Below, in pieces: positions 1 to 9,433 of a stretch of 64,000 nucleotides of DNA (the first letter of the stretch is position 1; each line of letters opens with the position of its first letter). The DNA comes from Undibacterium pigrum (GTDB lineage Bacteria; Pseudomonadota; Gammaproteobacteria; Burkholderiales; Burkholderiaceae_D): NCBI RefSeq assembly GCF_003201815.1, contig NZ_QJKB01000001.1:1116001-1180000 (forward strand), read 5' to 3'. The notes below the pieces were generated by a model that saw only the letters and a program-made list of their open reading frames with translations, did no database searches and was not told the DNA's origin. A program made the position numbers and the translations under genes.

Positions 1-1004
1 GCCTGGACATAGAAGCCGCATTCAGCCAGGGCTTGCCAAATACGCCTATGGCACATTCTGCGATCCGTATCATTTCAGGCAATTTTGTCACAGCCAAGCC
101 TATAGGCATCGTTGGCGGTGTGGACTTCCAACTGACCGGTATCGCCCGTAAAGTCGCTTATGACACCATACACCGCATTCTTGATGCAGGTAATCTGGTC
201 TTGCTTGGGCCTCTGGGCTTCTCCCCCACAGGCGAAGCATTCAATCTGACGATGGAAGACGTTGCCGTATCTGCGGCCACCGCCTTACGGGCCGACAAAC
301 TGATTTTCATTTCCGAAACACCGATGATGGTGGACCAGGATAATGATGAAATCCGCGAACTGTCTTTCATGCAGGCAGAACTGGAATTAAAAGCAGGCTA
401 TCTGCCCCTGGATTCAGCGTTTTATCTGGAGCATGCCATCAAGGCCTCACGCGGTGGTGTGCCGCGTATCCATATCGTCCCCTACAAGATGGACGGTTCT
501 GCGCTACTGGAATTGTTTACCCATGACGGCGTGGGTACCATGGTGTCTTCAGAAAACCTGGAAAGCCTGCGCGAAGCCACGATTGAAGATGTAGGCGGCA
601 TTATCAAACTGATAGAACCACTGGAAGCCGACGGCACCCTGGTCAAACGTGGCCGCGAACTGATAGAGCGCGAAATCAATTACTTCTCAGTCATTGAGCA
701 TGATGGTGTGATTTTCGGCTGTGCTGCGCTATATCCCTTCCCGTTCGAAAAAATGGCAGAGATGGCTTGCCTGACCGTCAACCCGGACGTGCAAAGCCAG
801 GGCGATGGCGAACGCATACTCAAACATATGGAAAAACGCGCACGTCGCGCTGGTTTCCATAGCCTGTTTGTATTAACAACACGTACGGCACACTGGTTCC
901 TGAAACGTGGTTTTGTCAGCGCATCAGTCGATGATTTGCCGAAAGACAGGCAAAAAATGTATAACTGGCAACGCAAGTCTTTAGTCCTGATCAAGCAACT
1001 CTGA
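1..1004 (+). CDS. argA: Amino-acid N-acetyltransferase (N-acetylglutamate synthase), 5'-truncated
   Basis: Catalyses acetyl-CoA + L-glutamate to N-acetylglutamate, the first step of arginine synthesis in the cytoplasm. The reading frame is open from base 3 to the window edge, so the gene starts outside; the visible 333 codons compare with about 440 residues in the full family. The first part is the C-terminal half of an amino-acid-kinase-like domain (GPLGFSPTGE near visible residue 70). The last ~140 residues are a GNAT domain with the acetyl-CoA-binding stretch QSQGDGERIL. The TTG at 33 is an internal Leu codon, because the protein similarity continues upstream of it. The fusion of both domains marks the classical ArgA type rather than a short ArgO/ArgJ form. 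Confidence 0.93.
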   Translation, partial: LDIEAAFSQGLPNTPMAHSAIRIISGNFVTAKPIGIVGGVDFQLTGIARKVAYDTIHRILDAGNLVLLGPLGFSPTGEAFNLTMEDVAVSAATALRADKLIFISETPMMVDQDNDEIRELSFMQAELELKAGYLPLDSAFYLEHAIKASRGGVPRIHIVPYKMDGSALLELFTHDGVGTMVSSENLESLREATIEDVGGIIKLIEPLEADGTLVKRGRELIEREINYFSVIEHDGVIFGCAALYPFPFEKMAEMACLTVNPDVQSQGDGERILKHMEKRARRAGFHSLFVLTTRTAHWFLKRGFVSASVDDLPKDRQKMYNWQRKSLVLIKQL

Positions 1005-1059
1005 GCCACTGGTCGTATAATTCAGCCTGTTTTCAAGATTTAATATTAAGGAGCACCAC

Positions 1060-1332
1060 ATGGCCCGTACGGTCCACTGCATTAAATTAGACAAAGAAGC
1101 CGAAGGCTTGGACTTTCCACCATATCCAGGTGAATTGGGCAAACGCATTTATGAAAGTGTTTCCAAAGAAGCCTGGGCTGCCTGGCTCAAGCACCAGACC
1201 ATGCTGGTGAACGAGAATCGCCTGAATCTGGCAGACACACGCGCCCGTAAATATCTGGCAACGCAAATGGAAAAGCATTTCTTTGGCGATGGCGCAGATG
1301 CTGCTACTGGCTATGTCCCGCCAACAGAATAA
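1060..1332 (+). CDS. yggX: Probable Fe(2+)-trafficking protein YggX
   Basis: Small cytosolic protein of 90 residues, the normal length for the YggX family, which is linked to iron handling and protection of Fe-S clusters from oxidants. The conserved N-terminal Cys7 (ARTVHCIKL) is present, as are the characteristic [14 protein letters not shown] and [11 protein letters not shown] stretches. An AAGGAG ribosome-binding site sits 7 bases before the ATG. It follows argA by 55 bp in the same direction and ends before a strong hairpin at 1382, so it may be transcribed with argA or from its own promoter in the short gap. Confidence 0.95.
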   Translation: MARTVHCIKLDKEAEGLDFPPYPGELGKRIYESVSKEAWAAWLKHQTMLVNENRLNLADTRARKYLATQMEKHFFGDGADAATGYVPPTE

Positions 1333-1381
1333 TGAGTGCGCATTAACGCTTCATTAACTGCATACCAGCTACATAAACAAT

Positions 1382-1403
1382 AAAGCCCGCATCTGCGGGC
1401 TTT
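1382..1403. terminator. Bidirectional rho-independent terminator
   Basis: Inverted repeat AAAGCCCGC / GCGGGCTTT with a 4-base loop, lying between the convergent yggX and carbonic anhydrase genes. T-rich stretches follow the stem on both strands, so it can serve both transcripts. Confidence 0.85.
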
Positions 1404-1424
1404 ATTGTCAGGAAACAGACTAGC

Positions 1425-2171
1425 TCAATAAAAATCGATCTTGCCAGTTTCTACATCCAGCATGGCACCGACGATTTTGATCTGGCCCTTATCTGCCATT
1501 TCTTTCAGCACCACACTTTTTTCTGTCACTGCCTTGACCGTCATTTTGACATTCATCTCTGCCACTGCATCAACAAAATGGTGATTCTTCGATGAACGGT
1601 CACTACCATGATTATCTGGTGTCGCCTTCACAGCCGGCATGATCTTGGCCACCAGTTGCGTCAGGTTTCCCAGATTGGCATTATCACAAGCACCTTTCAC
1701 AGCACCACAGTGAGAATGACCAAGGATGATGATGACTTTGGAGCCCGCGACCTTGGCCGCATATTCAAGACTGCCGAGTATGTCTTCATTAACGATATTG
1801 CCTGCCACCCTGGCTGTAAACAAATCGCCTATACCCTGGTCAAATACCAGCGCCGGATCAGAACGTGAGTCTATGCAACTGACGATGCTGGCAAACGGGA
1901 ACTGACCATCTCTGCCACTGGTTTTCACTTGCGCAGGCAAATCGCGCTTGAGCATGCTGCCAGAAATAAAGCGCTGGTTCCCCTCTTTCAGCATCGTGAT
2001 GGCAGCATCAGGGCTGATTTTGGCCTGCATAGCCTGCGTCATTGCCACATTGATGGGAGGCTGGCTGGCCGTAGGCGACTGCGTAGCGCAGGCTGAGATC
2101 AGCAAAGCTGCCGTCAGTGTGACAAAGAAACTTAATGACGTGACCGTTTTTTTATTTGTATTCGTGTTCAT
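1425..2171 (-). CDS. Beta-class carbonic anhydrase with lipoprotein signal
   Basis: Predicted to interconvert CO2 and bicarbonate. Zinc-binding residues of beta carbonic anhydrases are visible: Cys99 with the Asp101/Arg103 dyad (CIDSR) and His152/Cys155 in HSHCGA. The N-terminus is unusual: a basic start (MNTNTNKK), a hydrophobic segment and a lipobox I-S-A-C at Cys28 followed by Ala. This predicts an exported lipoprotein that would be sorted to the outer membrane. The start at 2171 is chosen because GAGGAG lies 9 bases upstream; the longer frame to 2249 has no ribosome-binding site and would bury the signal. Next upstream gene is rpiA, same strand, about 100 bp away. Confidence 0.9.
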   Translation of the reverse strand: MNTNTNKKTVTSLSFFVTLTAALLISACATQSPTASQPPINVAMTQAMQAKISPDAAITMLKEGNQRFISGSMLKRDLPAQVKTSGRDGQFPFASIVSCIDSRSDPALVFDQGIGDLFTARVAGNIVNEDILGSLEYAAKVAGSKVIIILGHSHCGAVKGACDNANLGNLTQLVAKIMPAVKATPDNHGSDRSSKNHHFVDAVAEMNVKMTVKAVTEKSVVLKEMADKGQIKIVGAMLDVETGKIDFY

Positions 2172-2270
2172 TTGCATCATCTCCTCATAAAATTGAACAA
2201 CGGATGACTTCTGATTCACCTGCGATTGCACAGATTTACAGCAGACCAACTGGACATTTCCTTGCTGAAC

Positions 2271-2942
2271 TCAGAATTGCAAGGTTTTAACACCTTCCGC
2301 AGTCCCCAGCAGGCAAACATTTGCACCCTGACGCGCGAACAAACCGACCGTCACCACTCCCACGATATTATTAATCTCAGCTTCCATCGCCAGCGGATCA
2401 TGGATTTGCATGCCATGCACATCCAAAATCATATTGCCGTTGTCAGTCAGCAGTGGCTGCCCATCCTTGATACGCAAACGCGCCTCACCGCCCAGTGCAT
2501 TGAGCTTGCGTGCCACGACTGCATGTGACATGGGAATCACTTCTACCGGCAAAGGAAACTTGCCCAGCACATCCACCAGCTTGGAACCGTCGGCGATACA
2601 GATAAATTTTTCAGCGACAGATGCAACGATCTTTTCGCGCGTCAATGCTGCACCGCCACCCTTGATCATGGCTCCTTGCGGCGTAATTTCATCTGCGCCA
2701 TCGATATACACTGGCATGGACGTCACTTCATTCAAATCCAGCACGGTAATACCATGAGAACGTAACCGTGCCGCCGTCACCTCGGAAGAGGCAACAGCCG
2801 CTTTGATTTTGTGTTTGATCTTGGCCAGCTCATCGATAAAAAAGTTCGCTGTAGAACCTGTACCTACACCAACTATTTCACCTTCTACTACATAAGCAAT
2901 TGCCGCCTGGGCGACGGCAAGTTTCAATTCATCTTGAGTCAT
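2271..2942 (-). CDS. rpiA: Ribose-5-phosphate isomerase A
   Basis: Interconverts ribose-5-phosphate and ribulose-5-phosphate in the non-oxidative pentose phosphate pathway. At 223 residues it is full length. Family motifs seen in order: [17 protein letters not shown] near residue 26 (phosphate-binding loop), [10 protein letters not shown], the catalytic-region DGADEI near residue 82, and [14 protein letters not shown] near residue 94. It lies upstream of the carbonic anhydrase gene on the same strand. No overlap with neighbours. Confidence 0.97.
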   Translation of the reverse strand: MTQDELKLAVAQAAIAYVVEGEIVGVGTGSTANFFIDELAKIKHKIKAAVASSEVTAARLRSHGITVLDLNEVTSMPVYIDGADEITPQGAMIKGGGAALTREKIVASVAEKFICIADGSKLVDVLGKFPLPVEVIPMSHAVVARKLNALGGEARLRIKDGQPLLTDNGNMILDVHGMQIHDPLAMEAEINNIVGVVTVGLFARQGANVCLLGTAEGVKTLQF

Positions 2943-3033
2943 GGTGCATTTCCATCATAGTTTAAAAATTGGCGGGATTTTACAGTAAGGCCTGACTTAT
3001 TAGCAATTTGATCAAAACATCACAAAAACAGTA

Positions 3034-4077
3034 TTAAATTTGCCACAGTGGTGCTTCATCCATCAAGGCAACCTGTTCGCGCAATTCAAGTATGCGGTCT
3101 TGCCAGTAACGCTGGCTGTTAAACCAGGGAAAGGCTGCCGGAAAAGCCGGGTCGCTCCAACGCTGCGCCAGCCAGGCGGAATAATGGATCAACCTCAAGG
3201 TTCGCAAGGCTTCTATCAAATATAGCTGGCGCGGCTCGAATTCAAAGAAATCTTCATAGCCCACCAGGATATCGGTCAACTGGCTTTGCATTTCGCTGCG
3301 CTCACCTGATAACAGCATCCATAAGTCCTGTATACCCGGCCCCATGCGGCTGTCATCAAAATCCACAAAGTGCGGGCCTGCCTCAGCTCCGGACTCCAGC
3401 CATAAAACATTTCCAAGATGGCAATCACCATGCAGGCGCAGTTGCGGCACATCACCCGCTCTGTCATAGCAAGCCTGAATACCATCCAGAGCTTGCTGGC
3501 TAACGCTGGTATAGGCAGCCAGCAGGTCTGGTGGAATAAAATCATTTTCCAGCAACCAGACACGTGGCAAGACACCAAAACTTTGAGGATTCAGCGCTGG
3601 CCTGACTGCGTAGCTGGCAGTAGCCCCGACTGCATGTATGCGTCCTATGAAACGACCCAGCCACTCCAGTGTCGCTGGATCACCAGTTTCAGGTGCACGA
3701 CCACTCTGGCGATTAAACAAGGAAAAACGGAAGCCCTGATAATGCCGCAGGCTCTTGCCATCTTCCGTTTGCAGGGCTGCCAGCACGGGAATCTCATGCG
3801 CCTGCAATTCACGCACGAAATCATGTTCTTCCTGTATCGCCTCGTCCGACCAGCGCAAGGGCCGGTAAAACTTGGCAATAATCGGCGAGGCATCCTCTAT
3901 ACCTATCTGGTAAACGCGATTTTCGTAGCTGTTCAGGGCCAGCATGCGGCCATCGCTGCGCAAGCCACTGCTTTCTACGGCATCAAGGACTAATTCGGGT
4001 GTCAGCCCGGCGAAGGAATCTGGGGGAGTAAAATCTGTCATCCCGCTATTGTACGTGGCTGCCAGTACATTCGACAT
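3034..4077 (-). CDS. srkA: Stress response kinase A (YihE/RdoA-type Ser/Thr kinase)
   Basis: APH-fold protein kinase family whose E. coli member SrkA protects against stress-induced death. The 347-residue product has the phosphotransferase loop [12 protein letters not shown] near residue 217 (catalytic Asp) and the metal-binding DFD motif ([10 protein letters not shown]) near residue 239. The start at 4077 is preferred because AGGAG lies 4 bases before its ATG. A start at 4041 (MTDFTPPD) is possible, and the frame runs open to 4101. The gene is divergent from the YecA-like gene, with about 75 bp between start codons that must hold both promoters. Confidence 0.9.
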   Translation of the reverse strand: MSNVLAATYNSGMTDFTPPDSFAGLTPELVLDAVESSGLRSDGRMLALNSYENRVYQIGIEDASPIIAKFYRPLRWSDEAIQEEHDFVRELQAHEIPVLAALQTEDGKSLRHYQGFRFSLFNRQSGRAPETGDPATLEWLGRFIGRIHAVGATASYAVRPALNPQSFGVLPRVWLLENDFIPPDLLAAYTSVSQQALDGIQACYDRAGDVPQLRLHGDCHLGNVLWLESGAEAGPHFVDFDDSRMGPGIQDLWMLLSGERSEMQSQLTDILVGYEDFFEFEPRQLYLIEALRTLRLIHYSAWLAQRWSDPAFPAAFPWFNSQRYWQDRILELREQVALMDEAPLWQI

Positions 4078-4152
4078 AAAACTCCTGTGCAGCCAGCACA
4101 CAAAGCGCTAAACTTCCGGTATTTTCATACTTATCTTTTGAAGAGTCACGAC

Positions 4153-4854
4153 ATGCATCTCGACGAACCACTAAGCGACAAAGAATTCAATGAACTCGAC
4201 AAATTTCTGATGTCGGACAAAGTCGGCGACGATGGCATGACCATGGATGCCCTCCATGGCTTCCTGACTGCCATTGCCCTTGGTCCAGAAATGATACCGA
4301 TGGCTGAATGGCTGCCACTGGTATGGGGTCTGCCTGAAGAGGGCGAACCCAAGTTCAAGAATGAAAAGGAAATGCAGCGCGTTACCAGCCTGGTAGCCCG
4401 TTTCATGAATGAAATCCAGATCACCTTTGAAGTAGCGCCGCAAGAATACGAACCCCTGTTTTGCGTCATGGAACAAAATGGCAAGGAATTGATTGATGGC
4501 GAAACCTGGGCCTGGGGCTTTTGGGAAGGCATGCAATTGCGCGAAGAAGCCTGGGAAGCTGCCTGGGAATCGGAAGAAATTGGCCCGCTGCTGCAACCTA
4601 TCTACCTGCTGGGTGCAGAAGAGATAGAAGAAAGTGAATTGAAATTCGTTGATACGCCAGAGAAATGCCATGAACTGGCATTGACACTGGAAGCGTCCAT
4701 TCCTGCGATACGTCGTTTCTGGGCCCCCTTGCGCAAGTCTGGCGTTACCACGGTCAAGCGTGAAGCTCCAAAAGTAGGCAGAAATGACCCCTGCCCTTGC
4801 GGCAGTGGCAAAAAGTATAAAGTCTGCTGCGGCGCTGAACCTACCCTGCATTAA
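4153..4854 (+). CDS. YecA/UPF0149 family protein with C-terminal SEC-C motif
   Basis: Protein of 233 residues made of an acidic, helical UPF0149/YecA domain (residues about 5-180) and a C-terminal SEC-C zinc-binding motif, [16 protein letters not shown], of the kind found at the SecA C-terminus. YecA-family proteins are known to bind metal and contact ribosomes or SecA-type partners; the exact role here is unknown. The start at 4153 is chosen over the longer frame from 4087 because MHLDEPLS fits the family N-terminus and the upstream 22 codons overlap the divergent srkA promoter zone. The stop codon lies within a 16-bp tandem duplication. Confidence 0.85.
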   Translation: MHLDEPLSDKEFNELDKFLMSDKVGDDGMTMDALHGFLTAIALGPEMIPMAEWLPLVWGLPEEGEPKFKNEKEMQRVTSLVARFMNEIQITFEVAPQEYEPLFCVMEQNGKELIDGETWAWGFWEGMQLREEAWEAAWESEEIGPLLQPIYLLGAEEIEESELKFVDTPEKCHELALTLEASIPAIRRFWAPLRKSGVTTVKREAPKVGRNDPCPCGSGKKYKVCCGAEPTLH

Positions 4855-4881
4855 TCATCTGCAAAATTAATCATCTGCAAA
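4850..4881. repeat. Perfect 16-bp tandem duplication
   Basis: The 16-base unit ATTAATCATCTGCAAA occurs twice head to tail (4850-4865 and 4866-4881). The first copy contains the stop codon of the YecA-like gene. It looks like a replication-slippage duplication and has no evident function. Confidence 0.9.
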
Positions 4882-4925
4882 CCATCGGCGCTGGAGGGAA
4901 ACCTCTAGCGCAAAACTGCCCTGCC

Positions 4926-4948
4926 AGCATGTCTTCATGCTATTTTTG
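4926..4948 (+). terminator. Weak hairpin with T-run
   Basis: AGCATG / CATGCT stem (6 bp, 4-base loop) followed by ATTTTTG, between the YecA-like and acyl-CoA-binding genes. The short stem makes termination uncertain. It could be a partial terminator allowing read-through. Confidence 0.35.
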
Positions 4949-4977
4949 CGCTTCTCAATAACATGCTGGAGACTTCC

Positions 4978-5232
<255 letters not shown>

Positions 5233-5255
5233 GTCCCTATCATTAAGGCGGTAGC

Positions 5256-6227
5256 TTAAGCTGGAGGGTTAAGCCAATCCCTGGGCTTACCCTCAGTCAG
5301 ACCTGCAATCAAATTATCTGCCGCCCGGTTTGCCATAGCCCTGCGGGTTGCCTCTGAGGCGCTGGCGATATGCGGAGTCAGTACGACATTGCTCAAGCCC
5401 AAAAAGTCTGGATGAAATTTAGGTTCATTCTCAAACACATCCAAACCTGCTGCCGCAATCCTGTGTTCACGCAAGGCTGCGATCAGGGCCTGGTCATCAA
5501 CAATACCACCGCGTGCCAGATTCACCAGGGTTGCGCCAGGCTTCATCATTGCCAACTCTGCCGCAGCGATGGTGTGATGTGAGGCTACTGAGTATGGCAG
5601 CACCAACACCACATGGTCAGCCTGTTGCAGCAATTCTTCCTTACTGACGTATAGAGCATTATTTGCATAGGCCTCCTGTTCAGCGCTGAGGCGTGAGCGA
5701 TTGTGATACACGACCTTCATATCAAACCCCATGGAACGCCGCGCTATGGCCTGCCCTATTCTCCCCATACCGATAATACCCAGGGTGGCTCCATGCACAT
5801 CTGCCCCCAGAAAAGAGTCATAGCGCCATTTGGTCCAGTGACCGGCGCGCAACCAGTGCTCAGACTCTGTCACCCTCCTGGCTGTCGCCATCAGCAAAGC
5901 CCAGCCAAAATCGGCGGTAGTCTCGTTCAAGACTTCTGGCGTGTTGCTGGCCATGACACCATGTGCAGTACAGGCTGGCACATCAATATTGTCGTAACCT
6001 ACGGCCATGCTGGCGATCATTTTCAAACCCGGCACCTGCTGCAGCAACTCAGTATTGATTCTTGCACTGGCGGTTGCCAGAGTGCCGACTTTGCCCTTGA
6101 GCCTGGCAGCCAGCTCAGTTGGTGAAAAAATAATATCGTCCTGATTCGACTCGACTTCAAAATACTGTTCCAGCTTAGTCAGCACTTCAGGAAAAATGGC
6201 ACGTGTTACCAGGATTGCAGGCTTCAT
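5256..6227 (-). CDS. D-2-hydroxyacid dehydrogenase (glyoxylate/hydroxypyruvate reductase type)
   Basis: NAD(P)H-dependent reductase of the D-isomer-specific 2-hydroxyacid dehydrogenase family, 323 residues. The Rossmann dinucleotide loop GMGRIGQAIARR lies near residue 153. The catalytic-site segments NLARGGIVDD (Arg) and PHIASASEATR (His) near residues 236 and 285 are present. The closest functional class by motif is GhrB/glyoxylate reductase, but substrate cannot be settled from sequence. It is read on its own, convergent with the ACBP gene and divergent from fdxA. Confidence 0.88.
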   Translation of the reverse strand: MKPAILVTRAIFPEVLTKLEQYFEVESNQDDIIFSPTELAARLKGKVGTLATASARINTELLQQVPGLKMIASMAVGYDNIDVPACTAHGVMASNTPEVLNETTADFGWALLMATARRVTESEHWLRAGHWTKWRYDSFLGADVHGATLGIIGMGRIGQAIARRSMGFDMKVVYHNRSRLSAEQEAYANNALYVSKEELLQQADHVVLVLPYSVASHHTIAAAELAMMKPGATLVNLARGGIVDDQALIAALREHRIAAAGLDVFENEPKFHPDFLGLSNVVLTPHIASASEATRRAMANRAADNLIAGLTEGKPRDWLNPPA

Positions 6228-6634
6228 GTCTGGCCTTAATTAAAATGATATGTAAATTAGCAAATGCTTGAATTGCCCATCCATCTGATGATGAACAGGC
6301 TGGATGCTGCATGATACCGTTTCTATGCTGAATTTTCCTGCAGCCTTATAGCAGTTCAACAACTTTCATCCTGGCTATCATTCCTGCAAGAAAATTCATG
6401 CAAATGATGCAAATCAAGCCAGCTCATTGCTAAGTGGCATACAATTGCTCATTAAGGCAGACTTCAGGAGCAAAGTGACTTGATTCGCTTGTATTTGCTT
6501 ATGCGCAAACTATATAAGCCTGATTTGTGAGAACTGCCAAATTGCCTTAAAATACAAGGCTTTGCAGCCCTGAGCCTGTTTTTTGCGTTCAGACTGCGCC
6601 TAAATCCCGAATTTTTAGTTTAGATTGGACTGTT
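6228..6634. other. Intergenic region between divergent genes
   Basis: About 400 bp with no convincing gene. It must hold the promoters of the reductase (minus) and fdxA (plus). Apart from one sigma-70-like promoter for fdxA I see no strong repeat or operator. Confidence 0.6.
6489..6516 (+). promoter_or_regulatory. Candidate sigma-70 promoter of fdxA
   Basis: TTGTAT (6489-6494), 16-base spacer, TATATA (6511-6516). It lies about 120 bp before the fdxA start codon, leaving a moderately long 5' leader. Found by eye only. Confidence 0.4.
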
Positions 6635-6958
6635 ATGACCCACGTTGTGACCGAATCCTGCATCCGCTGCCGCTATACCGATTGCGTGGATGTGTGCCCG
6701 GTGGACTGCTTCCGTGCTGGCCCGAATTTCCTCATCATTGATCCAGACGAATGCATCGATTGCGCCGTGTGCGTTGCAGAGTGCCCGGCTAACGCCATTT
6801 TTGCTGAAGAAGATGTTCCTGCAGATCAGCAGCAATTTATCAAGATCAATGCAGAACTGACCCGCAAATGGCCGTCGATTACCAAGACAGTTGCCCCATT
6901 GTCAGATGCTGACGACTGGAAGGACGTCAAAGACAAATTGCAATACCTGGAAAGATAA
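6635..6958 (+). CDS. fdxA: Seven-iron ferredoxin FdxA
   Basis: Cytosolic electron carrier of 107 residues with one [3Fe-4S] and one [4Fe-4S] cluster. The first cysteine set is CIRCRYTDCVDVCPVDC (from Cys9) and the second is CIDCAVCVAECP, followed by the long C-terminal extension typical of FdxA. The ferredoxin-NADP reductase gene begins 75 bp downstream, so the two probably form a redox pair in one transcript that ends at the hairpin at 8122. Confidence 0.96.
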   Translation: MTHVVTESCIRCRYTDCVDVCPVDCFRAGPNFLIIDPDECIDCAVCVAECPANAIFAEEDVPADQQQFIKINAELTRKWPSITKTVAPLSDADDWKDVKDKLQYLER

Positions 6959-7033
6959 GTATCAGGAAAAGCAATACGGGCTTTTTGCTAATCGGCTCAA
7001 ACAAATCCGCAATATCAGGAATCAACTCGTCGT

Positions 7034-8104
7034 ATGGAAAACAAACAAACTACCACGGCCCAGGCCGTCATTGAAGCAGATGCAGTCATCATTGGTGCCG
7101 GCCCTGTTGGCTTGTTCCAGGTGTTCGAACTTGGCTTGCTCGAAATCAAAGCACACGTTATTGACTCCCTGGCAGTCGTCGGCGGCCAATGCGTAGAACT
7201 GTATCCAGACAAACCTATCTATGACATCCCTGCCGTGCCCGTCTGCACAGGCCAGGAATTGACAGACAATCTGTTGAAACAAATTGAACCTTTCGAACCA
7301 ACTTTCCATCTGGGTCAGGAAGTGACTCTGGTCGAGCGCCGCGAAGATGGCCGCTTTGATCTGGAAACATCGACAGGCACACGCTTCATCACCAAAACCA
7401 TTTTCATCGCTGCCGGTGTTGGTTCCTTCCAGCCACGTACTTTGAAGGTTGAAGGCATAGAAGCATTTGAAGGCTCGCAGGTGTTCTACCGTGTCAAAGA
7501 TCCTACCCAGTTCCACGGCAAAAACCTGGTGATCTGTGGTGGTGGTGACTCGGCACTGGACTGGGCATTGAACCTGGTTGGCAAGGCTGAATCCGTGGTG
7601 GTATTGCACCGCCGTGAAGACTTCCGCGCTGCGCCTGCTTCCGTCGCCAAGATGAAAGAACTCTGCGACAACTATGAAATGCAACTGACCATAGGCCAGG
7701 TCACAGGCATAGAAACTAAAGACGACGTATTGTCTGAAATCAAGGTCACTGGTGCTGACGGCGTCACCCGTCGCATGCCACTAGACACTTTGCTGGTCTT
7801 CTTCGGTCTCTCACCAAAACTCGGCCCTATCGCCGAATGGGGTCTGGACATCGAGCGCAAGCAACTGAAGGTCGTGAATACTGAAAAATTCGAGACCAAT
7901 GTGCCTGGCATTTTTGCTGTAGGTGATATCAACACCTACCCTGGCAAGAAAAAACTTATCCTGTCTGGCTTCCATGAAGCTGCACTGGCTGCGTTTGGTG
8001 CTGCACCGTATATTTTCCCTGACAAGAAAATCCACATGCAATACACCACTACTTCGCCAAAGCTGCACAAAATCCTGGGTGTGGAAACACCAGTTTTCGA
8101 TTAA
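7034..8104 (+). CDS. Ferredoxin--NADP reductase, thioredoxin-reductase-like type
   Basis: FAD flavoprotein of 356 residues that moves electrons between ferredoxin and NADP(H). The FAD-binding loop GAGPVGLFQ is near residue 21 and the NADP-binding loop [13 protein letters not shown] near residue 168; the C-terminal FAD contact GIFAVGDI is near residue 293. The CxxC redox pair of true thioredoxin reductases is absent, which points to the TrxB-like FNR class. It directly follows fdxA, its likely partner. Confidence 0.92.
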   Translation: MENKQTTTAQAVIEADAVIIGAGPVGLFQVFELGLLEIKAHVIDSLAVVGGQCVELYPDKPIYDIPAVPVCTGQELTDNLLKQIEPFEPTFHLGQEVTLVERREDGRFDLETSTGTRFITKTIFIAAGVGSFQPRTLKVEGIEAFEGSQVFYRVKDPTQFHGKNLVICGGGDSALDWALNLVGKAESVVVLHRREDFRAAPASVAKMKELCDNYEMQLTIGQVTGIETKDDVLSEIKVTGADGVTRRMPLDTLLVFFGLSPKLGPIAEWGLDIERKQLKVVNTEKFETNVPGIFAVGDINTYPGKKKLILSGFHEAALAAFGAAPYIFPDKKIHMQYTTTSPKLHKILGVETPVFD

Positions 8105-8121
8105 TCCGGAAACCACTCAAA

Positions 8122-8155
8122 CAAAAAAGCGCAAAGATATCTTTGCGCTTTTTTG
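8122..8155 (+). terminator. Rho-independent terminator after the fdxA/FNR operon
   Basis: AAAAAAGCGCAAAG / CTTTGCGCTTTTTT, a long stem with a short ATAT loop and a T-run. The stem is symmetrical enough to act also for minus-strand transcription from 8238. Confidence 0.9.
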
Positions 8156-8237
8156 TTTTCAGAGACAATTAGCTTTGCCAGCTATATGCTCGTTATGTGG
8201 TTACGACATAGCAAGCACATAGCCATTTCTTAGCTTC

Positions 8238-9362
8238 TTAATTCACAGGCACATGCGAATCTGATTCCTTGAATTGATTGGCAATCTGCCGGAACTCTTC
8301 CGTGATTTCCAGGAAAGCTTCAAGGATATCCGGATCAAAATGTGTCCCACTACCTTTGCGCATGATGCTGATAGCTTCTTCATGCGAAAAAGCTGGTTTA
8401 TAGACGCGACGTGAAATCAGGGCATCATAAACGTCTGCTATGGCCATCAGACGCGCAGACAGGGGAATGGCGTCTCCCATCAGGTTTTCAGGATAACCTG
8501 AACCATCCCATTTCTCTTGATGGGAATAGGTGATTTCACGTGCAAAGCGTAAAAACTCATTACTTTCACCCAGGTATTTTTCAACCGAGATAATGGTTTC
8601 ACGCCCATACACGGTATGCAGCTTCATAACTTCAAATTCTTCAGAAGTCAGCTTGTCCGGCTTCAACAAAATATTGTCGGGAATCCCTACCTTGCCTATA
8701 TCATGCAGCGGCGCTGATTTGTACAACAAGTCTATATTTTCATCGGTCAATAATGCGCTGAAGCGAGGATGGTTTTTCAGTTTTCGCGCCAGTGCAGCAA
8801 CATAATTCTGGGTGCGGCGTATGTGATTACCAGTTTCATTGTCGCGGGTCTCGGCCAGTGAAGCCATGGCCATGATGATGGCATCCTGCATCTTGGCCAG
8901 CTTGCGGGTTCTGTCCTGTACCAGGCTTTCCAAATGCTTGTTCTGATCCTGCAACAGATGACGCGCGCGAACCAGATTCAGTTGAGTTGCCACTCTCGCC
9001 AGTACAATGGGGGGACTGATGGGTTTGCTGATGTAGTCAACAGCGCCCAGACGCAGGCCCATTTCCTCATCCTGCACCTGGCTCTTTGCTGTCAGGAAAA
9101 TAATTGGTATGTCTGAAGTGGCCGGGTCAGCCTTAAGGCGACGGCACGTCTCATAGCCGTCCATTTCGGGCATCATTACATCCAGCAAGATCAAATCAGG
9201 ACCTGGCAAGCTGGAGGCAATCTGCAGCGCTTTTAAGCCATTGGTGGCAATCTTGATTTTGTACTGGTCTTTTAACAATCCGGACAAGAGTGAAATATTG
9301 TCTGGTGTATCATCTACTATCAGCACAACCTGCTTGGCATTTTGATCGAATACCTCACTCAT
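8238..9362 (-). CDS. Response regulator with HD-GYP phosphodiesterase domain
   Basis: Two-domain protein (374 residues). The N-terminal receiver domain has acidic Asp17/Asp18 and the phosphoacceptor Asp61 in LILLDVMMPEMDG. A helical linker (about 125-165) leads to an HD-GYP domain with HD at 220-221 (HDIGKVG) and HxxKWDGSGYP at 281-291, so the metal and GYP residues are intact. HD-GYP domains hydrolyse c-di-GMP to pGpG or GMP. It lies 71 bp downstream of the large hybrid histidine kinase on the same strand, its probable phosphodonor, giving a sensor-to-c-di-GMP route. Confidence 0.93.
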   Translation of the reverse strand: MSEVFDQNAKQVVLIVDDTPDNISLLSGLLKDQYKIKIATNGLKALQIASSLPGPDLILLDVMMPEMDGYETCRRLKADPATSDIPIIFLTAKSQVQDEEMGLRLGAVDYISKPISPPIVLARVATQLNLVRARHLLQDQNKHLESLVQDRTRKLAKMQDAIIMAMASLAETRDNETGNHIRRTQNYVAALARKLKNHPRFSALLTDENIDLLYKSAPLHDIGKVGIPDNILLKPDKLTSEEFEVMKLHTVYGRETIISVEKYLGESNEFLRFAREITYSHQEKWDGSGYPENLMGDAIPLSARLMAIADVYDALISRRVYKPAFSHEEAISIMRKGSGTHFDPDILEAFLEITEEFRQIANQFKESDSHVPVN

Positions 9363-9433
9363 AGATCACCCCGATAAGAAGTAACTGCCCCACATACCTG
9401 TGGATGCCATGCATGGAACTGGATTTCATCAAA

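Noticed and set aside
5247-5257. GGCGGTAGCTT, a match to the RfaH ops element
   Set aside because: It lies at the convergent 3' ends of the ACBP and reductase genes, not in the leader of a long operon, so it cannot act as an ops pause site.
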